Positions 18,444-28,276 are shown, counted from the stretch's first letter. The stretch: DNA of 64,000 nucleotides from CAYLLN01 sp964384375 (GCA_964384375.1 CAYLLN010000017.1:1-64000), one strand, 5' to 3'. The notes: generated from the letters alone by a model not told the origin. Numbers and translations: made by a program.

Positions 18444-19130
18444 TTACTGTGGAACGCTCAGCGACTTGCCATTGTCCTTGGCCGACAAGCTGAGCAGAAA
18501 CGGTACTGCTTTTTTCGCCCACCGTTCCGGTGCGGGATAGTCACCCGCTCCGCTGCCGAACGCTTGCTGCAGCATGTCGGTGTTAATGATGCCCGGATTA
18601 AGCGGCACGGCGCACATCGTGTCGGGGAGTTCCTGCGCGAGGGCGAGCGTCAGCCCTTCGATCGCGTATTTCGTCGCACAGTACGGGGCAACATCGGGCG
18701 AGGTCGATCGTCCCCAGCCCGAACTGAAATTGACGATCACCCCCTCCTCCCGTTCAACCATGGCCGGCAGGAAGTGCCGCAGAACGTGAAAGACCCCCTT
18801 GATGTTCACGTCGATGACCCACGCGAACTCGTCGGCGGGAACATCCCACAGTCGCGAGGTTTTGTTGATGACGGCGGCGTTGTTCAGGAGCAAATCTGGC
18901 GGGCCGTCGGCCAGGACCGACTTGGCCCAGGCTGCGACCTTCGTCTCATTGGTCACGTCAACAACATCGAACCGGTGCGGAGCGCCAAATCTCTTCGACA
19001 ACTCAGCGACGCGCTCGGGCGATTGACTGCAGCCACAAACGATGTGGCCACGGTCGGCGAATTCCTTGGTCATCGACTGGCCCAATCCGCGGCCAGCGCC
19101 GGTGAGCACAATGCGTCGGGAATCGGCCAT
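18444..19130 (-). CDS. Short-chain dehydrogenase/reductase
   Basis: A 228-residue classical SDR. TGAGRGLG (about 10-17) binds the NAD(P) cofactor, NNAA lies in the Rossmann core, and the catalytic S...YxxxK is present in VNFSSGWG and YCATKYA. The start at 19,130 places the glycine motif at the usual distance from the N-terminus. The substrate cannot be told. It converges on the PPC-domain gene and is divergent from the DUF309 gene with a short gap. Confidence 0.85.
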   Translation of the reverse strand: MADSRRIVLTGAGRGLGQSMTKEFADRGHIVCGCSQSPERVAELSKRFGAPHRFDVVDVTNETKVAAWAKSVLADGPPDLLLNNAAVINKTSRLWDVPADEFAWVIDVNIKGVFHVLRHFLPAMVEREEGVIVNFSSGWGRSTSPDVAPYCATKYAIEGLTLALAQELPDTMCAVPLNPGIINTDMLQQAFGSGAGDYPAPERWAKKAVPFLLSLSAKDNGKSLSVPQ

Positions 19131-19223
19131 GTCGTCCTCGGATAGAATGAGTGAAGTGCTCTGGCTCGAATTGCGATGATCCACCGCAGTCTATGAGCCG
19201 CCAGCCGAAGACCGCAACCCGCC

Positions 19224-19748
19224 ATGCACGACGAGCCAACCATTCCGCGATATACGACTCACCCCCTACCCAATTACAGCTACGTGCCCGGCATGTGGCC
19301 GCATCCACTGAGCGACCCAGCAGGACACAGCTATGGCCAAACTGACGATCGTCCCGCGGCACTATTGCCAAAAAGCTGGCAGACGAACGACGCGTGGCTC
19401 TGGGCCATCGACCTCTTCAACCACGGCTACTACTGGGAAGCTCACGAGGCGTGGGAAAGCCTGTGGCACGCAGCGGGGCGTCGCGGCACGACCGCTGATT
19501 TTCTCAAAGGGCTCATCAAACTCGCCGCTGCCGGCGTGAAGTCCCGCGAAGGAAACGCCGCCGGCGTGCGGCATCATGCAAAGCGGGCAGACGAGCTACT
19601 CGCTCCATTTCGTGGAACCGTTCAGTTCGGTTTGTACGTCGACGACCTGCTTTCCGCTGCCGAAGCAATTGGCCGCGAGGCGGATTCGCTACTAAATACA
19701 ACGCGGACGGAAGTCGTCCGCGTTCTCCCCCTCACGATCCGACTGTAG
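19224..19748 (+). CDS. DUF309 family protein
   Basis: A 174-residue protein. The DUF309 core is the motif YYWEAHEAWESLWHAAG (about 69-85), followed by FLKGLIKLAAAGVK, and matches the family's H-x-x-x-E-x-W pattern. These are small helical proteins of unknown function. The N-terminal 50 residues, rich in P, H and Y, look like an extension and may be partly untranslated. It converges on the coiled-coil gene with an 18-base gap. Confidence 0.7.
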   Translation: MHDEPTIPRYTTHPLPNYSYVPGMWPHPLSDPAGHSYGQTDDRPAALLPKSWQTNDAWLWAIDLFNHGYYWEAHEAWESLWHAAGRRGTTADFLKGLIKLAAAGVKSREGNAAGVRHHAKRADELLAPFRGTVQFGLYVDDLLSAAEAIGREADSLLNTTRTEVVRVLPLTIRL

Positions 19749-19765
19749 GCCAACTAGCACGCCGC

Positions 19766-20461
19766 TTACGACTCGTCCGTCGCATCGTCCTTCGCCTCGA
19801 CCGGCGTCAGGGCATCGTCGCTCTTCGGCTTGTCAGCGGGCTGCTCGGTCGTGGGCGTCACGGGAGCGGGGGCTTCCGGCTGCGGTTCCGATTTGGTCGC
19901 GGTCGCGGCGAGCGCTTGCACCTCCGCAGAAATGGCCGTCTTGATCTCCGGCATCAGCGAGTCCTTCAGCTTCTGCTGCTCGGCGACGAGCGACTCACGG
20001 GCCTTGCCGATCTCGGTCGAAACAAGCTGGCTCGTCTCCTCGCGAACCTTCGCGACTTCGGCCTTGATCTGATCCTGCAGCTTGGCCAGTTCCGCGGCCA
20101 TTGTCTGCTCGGCAGCGGTCTTCAGCGCAGCGACTTTGGCGGCCGTCTCCTCCTCCAGCCGCTTCGCTTCGGTAGCGACGGCATCAGCGGCAGCCTTGCG
20201 AAGATTGGCCAGTTCGCCGGCCACTTGCTCGTTCAGCTTGGCCGCCTCGGCCTCAATCTGCGTTTTGCTCGCCGCGGCCAGGCGCTCTTCCGCACCCGCG
20301 ACCTGCTGATTCACTTGCCCGGATAGCGAAGCATTCAGCGATCCATAAAGCTCCGCCCGACGGCGTTCCCACCGGCGTCCAAACACGCCCGCCGATGCAA
20401 CATCGACGACCAGGACAGTGACAATGAGCGCCACGAGCGCGACAGCAAAACGACTCTTCAC
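19766..20461 (-). CDS. Membrane-anchored coiled-coil protein
   Basis: About 231 residues from GTG 20,461, with GGAG 8 bases upstream. An N-terminal hydrophobic segment (FAVALVALIVTVLVVDVASA) is a signal peptide or anchor, followed by a long A/E/K-rich heptad region (about 60-180) predicted to be a coiled coil, and a proline/acidic tail. It is divergent from the GlnE-like gene. The composition suggests a structural or tethering protein; no family is recognised. Confidence 0.6.
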   Translation of the reverse strand: MKSRFAVALVALIVTVLVVDVASAGVFGRRWERRRAELYGSLNASLSGQVNQQVAGAEERLAAASKTQIEAEAAKLNEQVAGELANLRKAAADAVATEAKRLEEETAAKVAALKTAAEQTMAAELAKLQDQIKAEVAKVREETSQLVSTEIGKARESLVAEQQKLKDSLMPEIKTAISAEVQALAATATKSEPQPEAPAPVTPTTEQPADKPKSDDALTPVEAKDDATDES

Positions 20462-20702
20462 ATCAAGTCTCCACAAGTAATTTGGCAACAACGTTGTTTT
20501 GGGCAGGGCGACAGGTAGGCGCGTCGCCCGAGTGCGGCAGGGGGTGCAATCAAGCCGCGAGGTTGGACTTATCACAATAAAAGCCGCTGTCATCGCAGTC
20601 CAGGGGTTGGTGCGGACATTTCTCTTGCTTGCTGCCGCAGTCTGCACACCCTCCGCCCCAGGACGGCAACGCGACTCGCCAACCCCCAGGAGCGGAGCTA
20701 TC

Positions 20703-23700
20703 ATGAACCCACTCTCCTTCCGCCCATACTCTCCCTGGCGGCTTGGCTCCGCCCCAGTCCGTAACGCCCTGCTTGTCCGCATGGAAATCGCCACGCTCGT
20801 CAGTGTTCTGGATCATCCGCATCTCGCTGCCGGACCATTGCACGCCTGGGGCCTGGCCGACGTGCATCGCGGGCAGCAGACGCTCCTGGAACTTGCCGAA
20901 AGTGGGCTGACGCTCGACCTGCTGGCGGAACTCTGCGATCAACTCGGCGAGCACCTGCCGTCGCAGCCCGATCCCGACGCCTCTCTGGGCGCCTTCCGTG
21001 CGTTCCTGTTTGCCAATCGAAGTCCGCTTGCCTTCGCGGCGCTCGCCGAGCGCGACCGCACCGTCGTGCCCATGCTGCTTGCCGCGCTCGGCCTGGGTGA
21101 GCGTTGGCGGCGTTTGCTCGCGAGTGATCCGGAGGCGTTCGACCTCTTGCGGCAGACCGACGGCGGGCCCCTCTCGCGCTCGGAACTGCTCGCCGAGGCA
21201 CTCTCGGAAATCGCCGCCGCGGCTGACGAGCGGGCAATCGCGGCCGCGCTCGTCCGCGTGAAGGACCGGCATACGCTGCGAATCGCTTACGGCGAAGTGG
21301 CCGCGCGCCACAAGCTGGAACTCGTCATGGAGCAGCTCACCTGGCTGGCCGAGGCGATCGTCGAGGCGGCCCTGCGAGCAGCAACGCGAAAGGTCACCGA
21401 CACGGCGCCCAAGGTCGCCGGCAAGCCGATCGTGCCGCCACCGATGGCGGTCGTTGCACTCGGGCGACTGGGCGCGGCGGAAATGGACTACGGCGATCGT
21501 CTGGAACTGCTGCTCGTTCAGCAGCCCGAGCCGCTGCCGACCGATGCCGCCCGCCGGGCCGCGGACGAGCAAGCCGAGCGGGTCGCCAGACAGATGCTGC
21601 GATACCTCGCGGGAACGGACGAGCCCCTGTACGAACTCGAACTCGCCACCTTGCCCGACAGCACGTCGGCATCGCTGGTGCATACCGTTGATGACACGGT
21701 GCTCGGTTTCGATAGCTTCGGCCGGACGTGGCACCGGCAGGCGATGCTGCGGGCGCGGCCGATCGCCGGTGAGTTTGATCTGGCGACAGCCGTCCTCGCT
21801 CGCCTGGAACCGTGGGTCTTTCGCCGCTATCTCAATCGGGCCGACGAAACGGGAATCAAGGCCTTGCGGCGGCGCATCCTGCGGAAAATGGCGCCCGGAG
21901 ACGAAGCGACGGAGGACTCGCCCCAGTCCCGTGGCGGCCTGGCCGACATCGAAGCCGTCGTGCAATACCAGCAGCTTCTCTTCGGCGGCGACAAGCCCAC
22001 CGCCCGCGCTTCGAGCACGCTCGCTGCCATCGCGGGCCTCGAAATGGCCGGTGTGCTCGCCGTCGAGGAGCGTTCGCTGCTCGAAGACAACTACGTCTGG
22101 CTCAGGCAGTCGCTGCATCGCGAGCAGATCGCCGGGTCCGCTGCTGAGGACCGCACACAAAAGCAGCAGCGTCAGGCCCGCGTCTGGGAATCGCTCTCGC
22201 GAATCCTCGACGCCGCCAGCGACACTGATCCACCTCCCGCACCGGTCGATTTGCTGCTCGATCCGGCCCCTTCCGTCGAGGAAGCGACCGCGGCCCTCTC
22301 CGGCTACGGCTTTGCCGATCCGCTTGCCGCCGCGGTGAATCTGCACGCCTTGGCCCAGGAAAAGACGGCGTTTCTTTCCACCCGCCGCTGCCGCCACTTT
22401 CTGGCGCTCATCGCCCAGCGACTGCTCGGGGAGATCGCCGCCACCCCCGATCCCGATCGAACGCTCGACAACCTCCTCGCAGTGAGCCAGTCGCTCGGTG
22501 CGAAGGGGGTCCTCTGGGAGCTGTTCCATTTTCATCCGCCGTCGCTCCTACTCTACGTGCAGCTGTGCGGCGCGAGCCCCTACTTGTCGAGCATCCTAAC
22601 GACGAGCCCCGGCATGCTCGACGATCTGGTCGATTCGCTGCAGCTCGATCGTCTTCCCGATCTGGCAGAGCTTGAGCGCAAGCTGGCCGAACTCCGCCGC
22701 GGCTCGGCCGACGTTTTACCGGTCCTGCACGATCTTAAAAACGCGAGCCACCTCCGGATCGGCGTGGGCGACATTCTCGGTCAGGAGTCGATCGACCGGA
22801 CGCATCGTTCGCTGGCCGATGTAGCCGAGTTCTGCCTCGCCCAGGTCGTAGAGCGCGAGTTCGCGGCGCTCGTCACTAAATTCGGCCAGCCGACGCTCGG
22901 CCCCGGACCGTTCGAAGGGGACGCCTGCCGCCTCGCGATTCTCGGCCTCGGCAAACTCGGCGGCCGCGAGCCGAATTATCACAGCAACGTCGAGATCGCC
23001 TTTCTCTACGAAGCTGAAGGGACGACGAAGCCCGCTCCCCGAACGCGCCAAGAGCGGACGAATAACAGCCATTTCTTCACGCAGCTCGCTCAGCGCACTG
23101 TCAAAACGCTCTCGCAACTCACGCCGCAAGGACGGCTCTACAACGTCGAAGTCGTCCTCCGGCCCATCGGCATCGGTGGAGCGATGGCGTTGCCACAAGC
23201 CGACTTCGCGAATCATTTTCTCAGCGGCGCCGCGCCTCTCTGGCAGTGGCAGGCGCTTTGCCAGGCGCGCCCCGTCTTTGGCGAAACGGCGACGCGTGAA
23301 GGGGCGGCCAACCTCGTTCGCCAACTGCTGACCGCCCGGCCGTGGACCGGCAGTGAACCCGCCGAGCTCTTGGCGTCGCGCGTGGCACTCGAAAAAGGGG
23401 CGTCGGAACTGAATCTGAAACGCGGCCGCGGCGGCACGCTCGATATCGAGTGGCTCGTGCAACTGTTGCAGCTTCGCAACGCTGGCCAGCATCCGCAGGT
23501 ACTCGTTCCCGGCACACAGCCCGCACTTGCCGCACTCGCCTCGGTCGGCTTCCTAGCACGCGACGATGCGGAGTATCTGGCCGAGAGCTACCGCCTCTTG
23601 CGACGGATCGAATCCGGCCTGCGGCTGCTCAATACCTCGGCCCGGCACGACCTGCCGGAGAGTCCTCTGGAGCTTTCCAAACTCGCCCTTCTCCTGGGTC

Positions 23701-23792
23701 AGCCCAGTGGCGACACGCTCCGCGACCGAACGATTATGACCCTTGCCGAAAATCGCCGGCGATTCGAGCGGATTGTGAGTGAAATCCAGTAG
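20703..23792 (+). CDS. glnE: GlnE-like glutamine-synthetase adenylyltransferase with altered active sites
   Basis: About 1,029 residues from ATG 20,703, similar in length to bifunctional GlnE (about 950). Two nucleotidyltransferase-like domains are visible: VVALGRLGAAEMDYGDRLELLL (residues about 250-271) and ILGLGKLGGREPNYHSNVEIAFLY (about 745-768). The glycine-rich frame and length match GlnE, which adenylylates and deadenylylates glutamine synthetase under P-II control. In canonical GlnE both sites carry an S-D-h-D metal-binding pattern; here the first has G-D-R-L-E and the second S-N-V-E. The first catalytic aspartate is replaced in both domains and the second is Glu. Activity is therefore doubtful. 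The rest of the central region is intact, with no stop codons or frameshift. P-II is present at 60,335. Confidence 0.75.
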   Translation: MNPLSFRPYSPWRLGSAPVRNALLVRMEIATLVSVLDHPHLAAGPLHAWGLADVHRGQQTLLELAESGLTLDLLAELCDQLGEHLPSQPDPDASLGAFRAFLFANRSPLAFAALAERDRTVVPMLLAALGLGERWRRLLASDPEAFDLLRQTDGGPLSRSELLAEALSEIAAAADERAIAAALVRVKDRHTLRIAYGEVAARHKLELVMEQLTWLAEAIVEAALRAATRKVTDTAPKVAGKPIVPPPMAVVALGRLGAAEMDYGDRLELLLVQQPEPLPTDAARRAADEQAERVARQMLRYLAGTDEPLYELELATLPDSTSASLVHTVDDTVLGFDSFGRTWHRQAMLRARPIAGEFDLATAVLARLEPWVFRRYLNRADETGIKALRRRILRKMAPGDEATEDSPQSRGGLADIEAVVQYQQLLFGGDKPTARASSTLAAIAGLEMAGVLAVEERSLLEDNYVWLRQSLHREQIAGSAAEDRTQKQQRQARVWESLSRILDAASDTDPPPAPVDLLLDPAPSVEEATAALSGYGFADPLAAAVNLHALAQEKTAFLSTRRCRHFLALIAQRLLGEIAATPDPDRTLDNLLAVSQSLGAKGVLWELFHFHPPSLLLYVQLCGASPYLSSILTTSPGMLDDLVDSLQLDRLPDLAELERKLAELRRGSADVLPVLHDLKNASHLRIGVGDILGQESIDRTHRSLADVAEFCLAQVVEREFAALVTKFGQPTLGPGPFEGDACRLAILGLGKLGGREPNYHSNVEIAFLYEAEGTTKPAPRTRQERTNNSHFFTQLAQRTVKTLSQLTPQGRLYNVEVVLRPIGIGGAMALPQADFANHFLSGAAPLWQWQALCQARPVFGETATREGAANLVRQLLTARPWTGSEPAELLASRVALEKGASELNLKRGRGGTLDIEWLVQLLQLRNAGQHPQVLVPGTQPALAALASVGFLARDDAEYLAESYRLLRRIESGLRLLNTSARHDLPESPLELSKLALLLGQPSGDTLRDRTIMTLAENRRRFERIVSEIQ

Positions 23793-23846
23793 CGGCTCGC
23801 TATACTGCGCGTCAGCGCTCCTCCCTTCTCTTGAGAGCTGACATCC

Positions 23847-24386
23847 ATGCAGAGCAAAGCCACTACCGCCGCCCAGTATCTGGCCGAGCTTCCCGCCGAT
23901 CGCCGTCAGGAGATCCAGCGCGTTCGCGCCGTGATTATGGAGAACCTCGATCCGCGTTACGAAGAGGGAATGCAATACGGCATGATCAGTTTTCACGTGC
24001 CACACTCGATCTACCCGGCGGGCTACCACTGCGATCCAAAGCAGCCGCTCCCCTTTGCGGGCCTCGCCTCGCAGAAGAACTACATGTCGCTGTATTGCAT
24101 GTCGATGTACGACGACGGCGGCGATCTCTCGTGGTTCCAAAAGGAGTGGAAGAAGACGGGGAAAAAACTCGACATGGGGAAGTGCTGCATTCGCTTCAAG
24201 CGGGCCGACGACCTCGCCTTAGGCCTGATCGGCGAAGCGATCAAGCGAATGCCCGTCGAGCGGTGGATAGAGTTCTACGAATCGGAGATTCGCGATTCGC
24301 GCAAGCGCACGACCAAAGGGACAAAGAAGGCAGCCAAGCCCAAGGCGCTGGTGAACCAAGCCAAGAGAAAGACTAAGCGGAGTTAG
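23847..24386 (+). CDS. DUF1801 (YdhG-like) protein
   Basis: A 179-residue protein matching DUF1801 in its core: YLAELPADRRQEIQRVRAVI, YEEGMQYGMISFHVP and KCCIRFKRADDLAL. The last 35 residues are a K-rich basic tail (KRTTKGTKKAAKPKA) that could bind nucleic acid or be disordered. Family function is unknown; some members are annotated as iron-related or as antitoxin-like. A second DUF1801 protein lies at 49,421, unrelated in its tail. Confidence 0.8.
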   Translation: MQSKATTAAQYLAELPADRRQEIQRVRAVIMENLDPRYEEGMQYGMISFHVPHSIYPAGYHCDPKQPLPFAGLASQKNYMSLYCMSMYDDGGDLSWFQKEWKKTGKKLDMGKCCIRFKRADDLALGLIGEAIKRMPVERWIEFYESEIRDSRKRTTKGTKKAAKPKALVNQAKRKTKRS

Positions 24387-24612
24387 CCTACGTCCCACTT
24401 GCCAAGGCCGAAGCTAGGCACGCTGGCCATGCAACTCGTGACTTCCAATAGTTGAGTTCTATTGACGACGGCCCCATCCTGCCGACTTGCCGCCATACTC
24501 GAACCTTCCCGCTTTGGCAGCGGCTTACTACAATGGCCGTTTCCGCGCAGTTGCCGCGGCATCACTCGTGACGCAACCTGCGACCAGCAAACGCTTTACG
24601 CCGGAGTCCTCT

Positions 24613-26391
24613 GTGCTGCGAACTCACACCTGCGGGCAAATACGCGCCGAACAGATTGGCCAGGAGGTCACTTTGTGCGGCTGGGTTGATACAAGCCGCG
24701 ACCACGGCGGGACGCTGTTCATCGATCTCCGCGACCGGTACGGCAAGACTCAGGTGGTCTTCGCGCCCGAGGCGGGGCAGGCCGTGCTCGACGAATCTCG
24801 CAAGCTGCGTACCGAAGACGTGGTCCGCGTGACGGGCAAAGTCGCCCATCGCCCAGAAGGGACGACGAACACCAAGATTGGCACCGGCGAAATTGAACTC
24901 CGCGCGAAGTCCTTGGAAGTTCTTAACAAGTGCAACAACGCTCCGTTTTTTCCGACGGCGATGGAGTTGCCCGGCGAAGATTTGCGACTGCAGTACCGCT
25001 ATCTGGACCTCCGTCGTCCGGAGATGCAAAACACGCTGAAGCTCCGCAACGACATCATCCTGGAGATGCGGAACTATTTCGGCGAGCACGACTTTCTCGA
25101 TGTCGAGACGCCGATTCTCGGCCGCAGCACGCCAGAGGGGGCGCGCGATTATCTGGTCCCTAGCCGCGTTCACAACGGTCTGTTCTATGCCCTGCCGCAA
25201 TCGCCGCAACTTTACAAGCAGATTCTGATGGTCGCCGGTTACGACCGCTACGTGCAGGTCGCCCGCTGCTTTCGCGATGAGGACCTGCGGGCCGACCGGC
25301 AGCCGGAATTCACGCAGCTCGACCTGGAGATGTCGTTCGTCACGGCCGACGACGTGATCGGCATGATCGACGGCCTGATGCAGCGGCTCGCCAAGAAGAT
25401 GCTTGGTATCGAACTGAAGCTGCCGCTGCCGCGAATGACGTGGGACGAGGCGATGGAGCGTTTCGGGCACGACGCACCGGATCTGCGCTTCGGTTGCGAG
25501 CTGATCGACATCACTGACATTGCGAAGGCGGTCGATTTCCGCGTCTTCCGCGAGACGGCCGACGCAGGGAAGAAGGTTCGTGGCCTGGTCGCGCCGGGCG
25601 GAGCCGCCCACTACAGCCGCAAGCTGATCGACGAGCTGACCGAGTTCGTCAAGCAGTTCGGGGCCAAGGGGTTGGCGTGGTTCCGCGTCGAGCCAGACGG
25701 CAAGCTCTGGTCGCCAACGAGCAAAAACTTTACAGAGGAGCAGCTCGCGAAGATCTCGGCGGAGATGAACGCGAAACCCGGCGACATGCTGTTCTTCGTG
25801 GCCGACACGTGGGCCGTGACGTGCAAGGCGCTACACAACGTGCGGAAGCGAGTCGGCGTGGACCTCAAGCTGTACGACCCCAAAGCGATGAACTTCTCGT
25901 GGATCGTCGAGTTCCCGATGTTCGAATTCGATGCCGAGGAGCAGCGTTGGGCAGCGATGCATCACCCGTTCACCGCGCCCCGGCCGCAGGACGTGCCGCT
26001 GCTCGACAGCGACCCAGCCAAGGCCCGCGCCGTCGCTTACGACCTCGTGATCAACGGCTACGAAGCCGGCGGCGGCACGATCCGCATTCACGACGGAGCG
26101 ACGCAGAGCAAAGTATTCGGCCTCTTGGGCATCGACCCGGAAACGGCCAAGAACCGCTTCGGCTTCTTGCTCGACGCCCTGCAAATGGGCGCACCCCCGC
26201 ACGGTGGCATTGCCCTGGGCATCGACCGCGTGGTGATGCTCTTCGGCGGCCTGGAGAACATTCGCGAAGTAATCGCCTTCCCCAAGACGCAAAAGGCGAC
26301 CGACCTGATGACCGGTGCACCGAATGTCGTAGAAGTCAAACAGCTAAAGGAGTTAGGAATCAAGACGGCGACGGCAGCGGATCAGAAGTAA
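24613..26391 (+). CDS. aspS: Aspartyl-tRNA synthetase
   Basis: About 592 residues. Domains: N-terminal OB anticodon-binding (LCGWVDTSRDHGGTLFIDLRD); class II catalytic core with motif 2 FRDEDLRADRQPEFTQLDLEM (about 219-239) and a bacterial GAD insertion (DLRFGCELIDIT and LAWFRVEPDGKLWSP); and motif 3 GIALGIDRVVMLFGG near residue 530. It charges tRNA-Asp with aspartate in the cytoplasm. The start is not certain: GTG 24,613, with GGAG six bases upstream, puts the OB fold at the expected distance, while in-frame upstream starts add a stretch that does not resemble AspRS. Whether it also charges Asn-tRNA cannot be judged here. Confidence 0.93.
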   Translation: MLRTHTCGQIRAEQIGQEVTLCGWVDTSRDHGGTLFIDLRDRYGKTQVVFAPEAGQAVLDESRKLRTEDVVRVTGKVAHRPEGTTNTKIGTGEIELRAKSLEVLNKCNNAPFFPTAMELPGEDLRLQYRYLDLRRPEMQNTLKLRNDIILEMRNYFGEHDFLDVETPILGRSTPEGARDYLVPSRVHNGLFYALPQSPQLYKQILMVAGYDRYVQVARCFRDEDLRADRQPEFTQLDLEMSFVTADDVIGMIDGLMQRLAKKMLGIELKLPLPRMTWDEAMERFGHDAPDLRFGCELIDITDIAKAVDFRVFRETADAGKKVRGLVAPGGAAHYSRKLIDELTEFVKQFGAKGLAWFRVEPDGKLWSPTSKNFTEEQLAKISAEMNAKPGDMLFFVADTWAVTCKALHNVRKRVGVDLKLYDPKAMNFSWIVEFPMFEFDAEEQRWAAMHHPFTAPRPQDVPLLDSDPAKARAVAYDLVINGYEAGGGTIRIHDGATQSKVFGLLGIDPETAKNRFGFLLDALQMGAPPHGGIALGIDRVVMLFGGLENIREVIAFPKTQKATDLMTGAPNVVEVKQLKELGIKTATAADQK

Positions 26392-26416
26392 CAGTTTTCA
26401 GAGCGAGCATGACGTC

Positions 26417-26890
26417 ATGACCAATCCCTATCAGTCGCCACTGTCGGAGCAATACTACAATCAGCCCCGCGAATCGTTGGCCGACGACCGCGAGCGGGCG
26501 CGAGCGGCCATGCAGGGGCCGGCGATCGGGCTGCTCGTGGTGTCGATCATCAGTGTCGTTTCTCTGATGCTGACGTTACCAATTGATGTGTTGTTGCTCT
26601 GGGTCGGTACGAACGAAGGCAGACTTGGCGGTCTGGAGATCGACTCGACCAAGGCGATGCAAATCGTCATCCGCATGATATGGAGCGTTGCGATTCTCGC
26701 CGCGAGTGGCTACTGCATCTATGGCGCGTGGCAGATGAAGTCGCTCAAGAGGTTTACACATGCTCGCAACGCAGCCATCGTCGCCGTGATTCCCTGCCTT
26801 GGCCCATGCTGTCTTTTGGGCATTCCCTTCGGAGCTTGGGCCCTGGGGATCATGGCGCGCCCGGAGGTCCAGTCACGGTTTGAGAGTTGA
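26417..26890 (+). CDS. Small membrane protein (DUF4190-like)
   Basis: A 157-residue protein beginning MTNPYQSP, an N-terminus common in planctomycete membrane proteins. Three hydrophobic segments are seen: GLLVVSIISVVSLMLTLP (about 38-56), ILAASGYCIYGAW (about 93-105), and a C-terminal AIVAVIPCLGPCCLLGIPFG. It follows aspS by 25 bases, so it may be co-transcribed. No enzymatic motif was seen. Confidence 0.6.
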   Translation: MTNPYQSPLSEQYYNQPRESLADDRERARAAMQGPAIGLLVVSIISVVSLMLTLPIDVLLLWVGTNEGRLGGLEIDSTKAMQIVIRMIWSVAILAASGYCIYGAWQMKSLKRFTHARNAAIVAVIPCLGPCCLLGIPFGAWALGIMARPEVQSRFES

Positions 26891-26948
26891 GCTGCGCAGT
26901 GCTGGGTGAATGATGCTTACGATGGAATGACACACGGAGGACCGCGCG

Positions 26949-27515
26949 ATGCAATTCAACATTCGCTTTCTGCTCGGTTTGATGGTTGCTGTCTCGCTCC
27001 TTTGCGGCGTGATCTTTGCCGCACCGCCGATTGTCGCCACGCCCGTCCTCATTGGCTTGTTGTGGATCAGCCCGGCGCTGTGGATCAACGGCATCGTGTA
27101 TGGCCGCGGGGCGTGGCGGCCGTTCTTTATCGGCGGAACGATTGCGGGCATCGTGCCACATCTGGTCTCGCTGTATATGAGTGTGATGGGCGCTGTCGCA
27201 GTGTTTGAAGGGGATGAGTGGGGAGAGTTGTTTGAAGCCGCCGATGGACAATGGCCGAATCTCTACGTCGCCCTAACTTTCCTTGCCCCCGGTCCGTTTT
27301 CGATCTGCGGCGGTCTGCTCGGCATGTGGACTTGGTGGATGTTTCAGCCGGGGAAATCTGCCAGTCCGCGCAATGAATCACCAATCTCTTCGCCCTCTGC
27401 TCACGAGTACGTGATCGTCTCCGGCCGGCTAACGGCGCTCGCCCCTCAGGATGGGCAGTCCGCCGGAAACGGCTCGGCTGCAGCAACCGAAGCGGCCAAC
27501 TTCACGAGTCGTTAA
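26949..27515 (+). CDS. Planctomycete-type membrane protein
   Basis: A 188-residue protein with three or four transmembrane segments, starting with the motif MQFNIRFLLGLMVAVSLLCG, which resembles the common 'FsLRsLL' N-terminus of small planctomycete membrane proteins. The C-terminal 55 residues are soluble and low in complexity. It lies downstream of the previous membrane gene after 58 bases. No function assigned. Confidence 0.6.
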   Translation: MQFNIRFLLGLMVAVSLLCGVIFAAPPIVATPVLIGLLWISPALWINGIVYGRGAWRPFFIGGTIAGIVPHLVSLYMSVMGAVAVFEGDEWGELFEAADGQWPNLYVALTFLAPGPFSICGGLLGMWTWWMFQPGKSASPRNESPISSPSAHEYVIVSGRLTALAPQDGQSAGNGSAAATEAANFTSR

Positions 27516-27635
27516 CCCTGACTTAACGATCCTTCATCCGGCCGGGAATTACCATGTGGGCGAGTTTGCTCCGGCGGACGGATGTTTCCGCGCGCAGGAT
27601 GCCTCCGCGGAGCTGTGGTTCGGGCGAGGCCGCTC

Positions 27636-28274
27636 ATGATCGAAATCCGCAGTTGCGACGCGCGCACGACGCTGCTCACCGTGCCGGCTGATTCGCTGGT
27701 GGGGCGCAAGTTTCGCGGGATGAAACTGCCACAAGCTGACTTCGCCAACATGCTGCTTTCGGGCTGCGACTTTTGCCACGCGACACTGCAGGCGGCCGAT
27801 TTTCATACGTCCATGCTGGAAGACTCGCTGTTCTGCAGCGCCCTCTTGACGAATGTGAAGTTCAACCAGTCGTCACTCGCGGGGGCCGACTTCAGCGAAG
27901 CAGTGCTGATGAACGTCTCGTTCGAGAAGGCCGATCTGCAGCGGGCCAGCTTTCGCTATGCTCGCCTCACCGACGCCGACTTCTCGCATGCCGACCTCCG
28001 CGGCGCGAACCTGAGCATGGCGGTGATCAGCGGCAAGTTCGACCGCGCGAACCTCGCCGGGGCCGATCTTCGCGGAGCGGACATTCGCGATGCCGATCTC
28101 TCGAACGCGGTGCTCGACGGCGTCAAGCTCGCCAACGCGAAGGTTGTCGGTGCGACGCTCACGCCTCTTTCGCGGCAACTCGTACAAATGAGCAAGGAGG
28201 GCTCGGCTGCTGCTGCCGGGCCGGGGAAGAAACCGAATAGCGACCGCGCCTGGTGGCAATTTTGGAGCAAGTAG
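27636..28274 (+). CDS. Pentapeptide-repeat protein
   Basis: A 212-residue protein. From about residue 30 to 185 it has tandem A(D/N)LxX pentapeptides (for example ADFANMLLSG, ADLRGANLSM, ANLAGADLRGADIRDAD), which fold into a right-handed quadrilateral beta-helix. Start at ATG 27,636; an upstream ATG (27,582) would add 18 residues. Its stop lies 2 bases before the next gene, so the two are likely translated together. Pentapeptide proteins can be scaffolds or gyrase-protecting DNA mimics; here the context with a response regulator suggests a signalling or structural partner. Confidence 0.75.
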   Translation: MIEIRSCDARTTLLTVPADSLVGRKFRGMKLPQADFANMLLSGCDFCHATLQAADFHTSMLEDSLFCSALLTNVKFNQSSLAGADFSEAVLMNVSFEKADLQRASFRYARLTDADFSHADLRGANLSMAVISGKFDRANLAGADLRGADIRDADLSNAVLDGVKLANAKVVGATLTPLSRQLVQMSKEGSAAAAGPGKKPNSDRAWWQFWSK

Positions 28275-28276
28275 CC

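Noticed and set aside
20550..22535. 661-residue minus-strand frame opposite the GlnE-like gene
   Set aside because: Low-complexity shadow of the GC-rich gene; no recognisable domain.
24562..25611. Long minus-strand frame opposite aspS
   Set aside because: It is antisense to a well-supported aspS and has no domain; such frames are common in GC-rich coding DNA.
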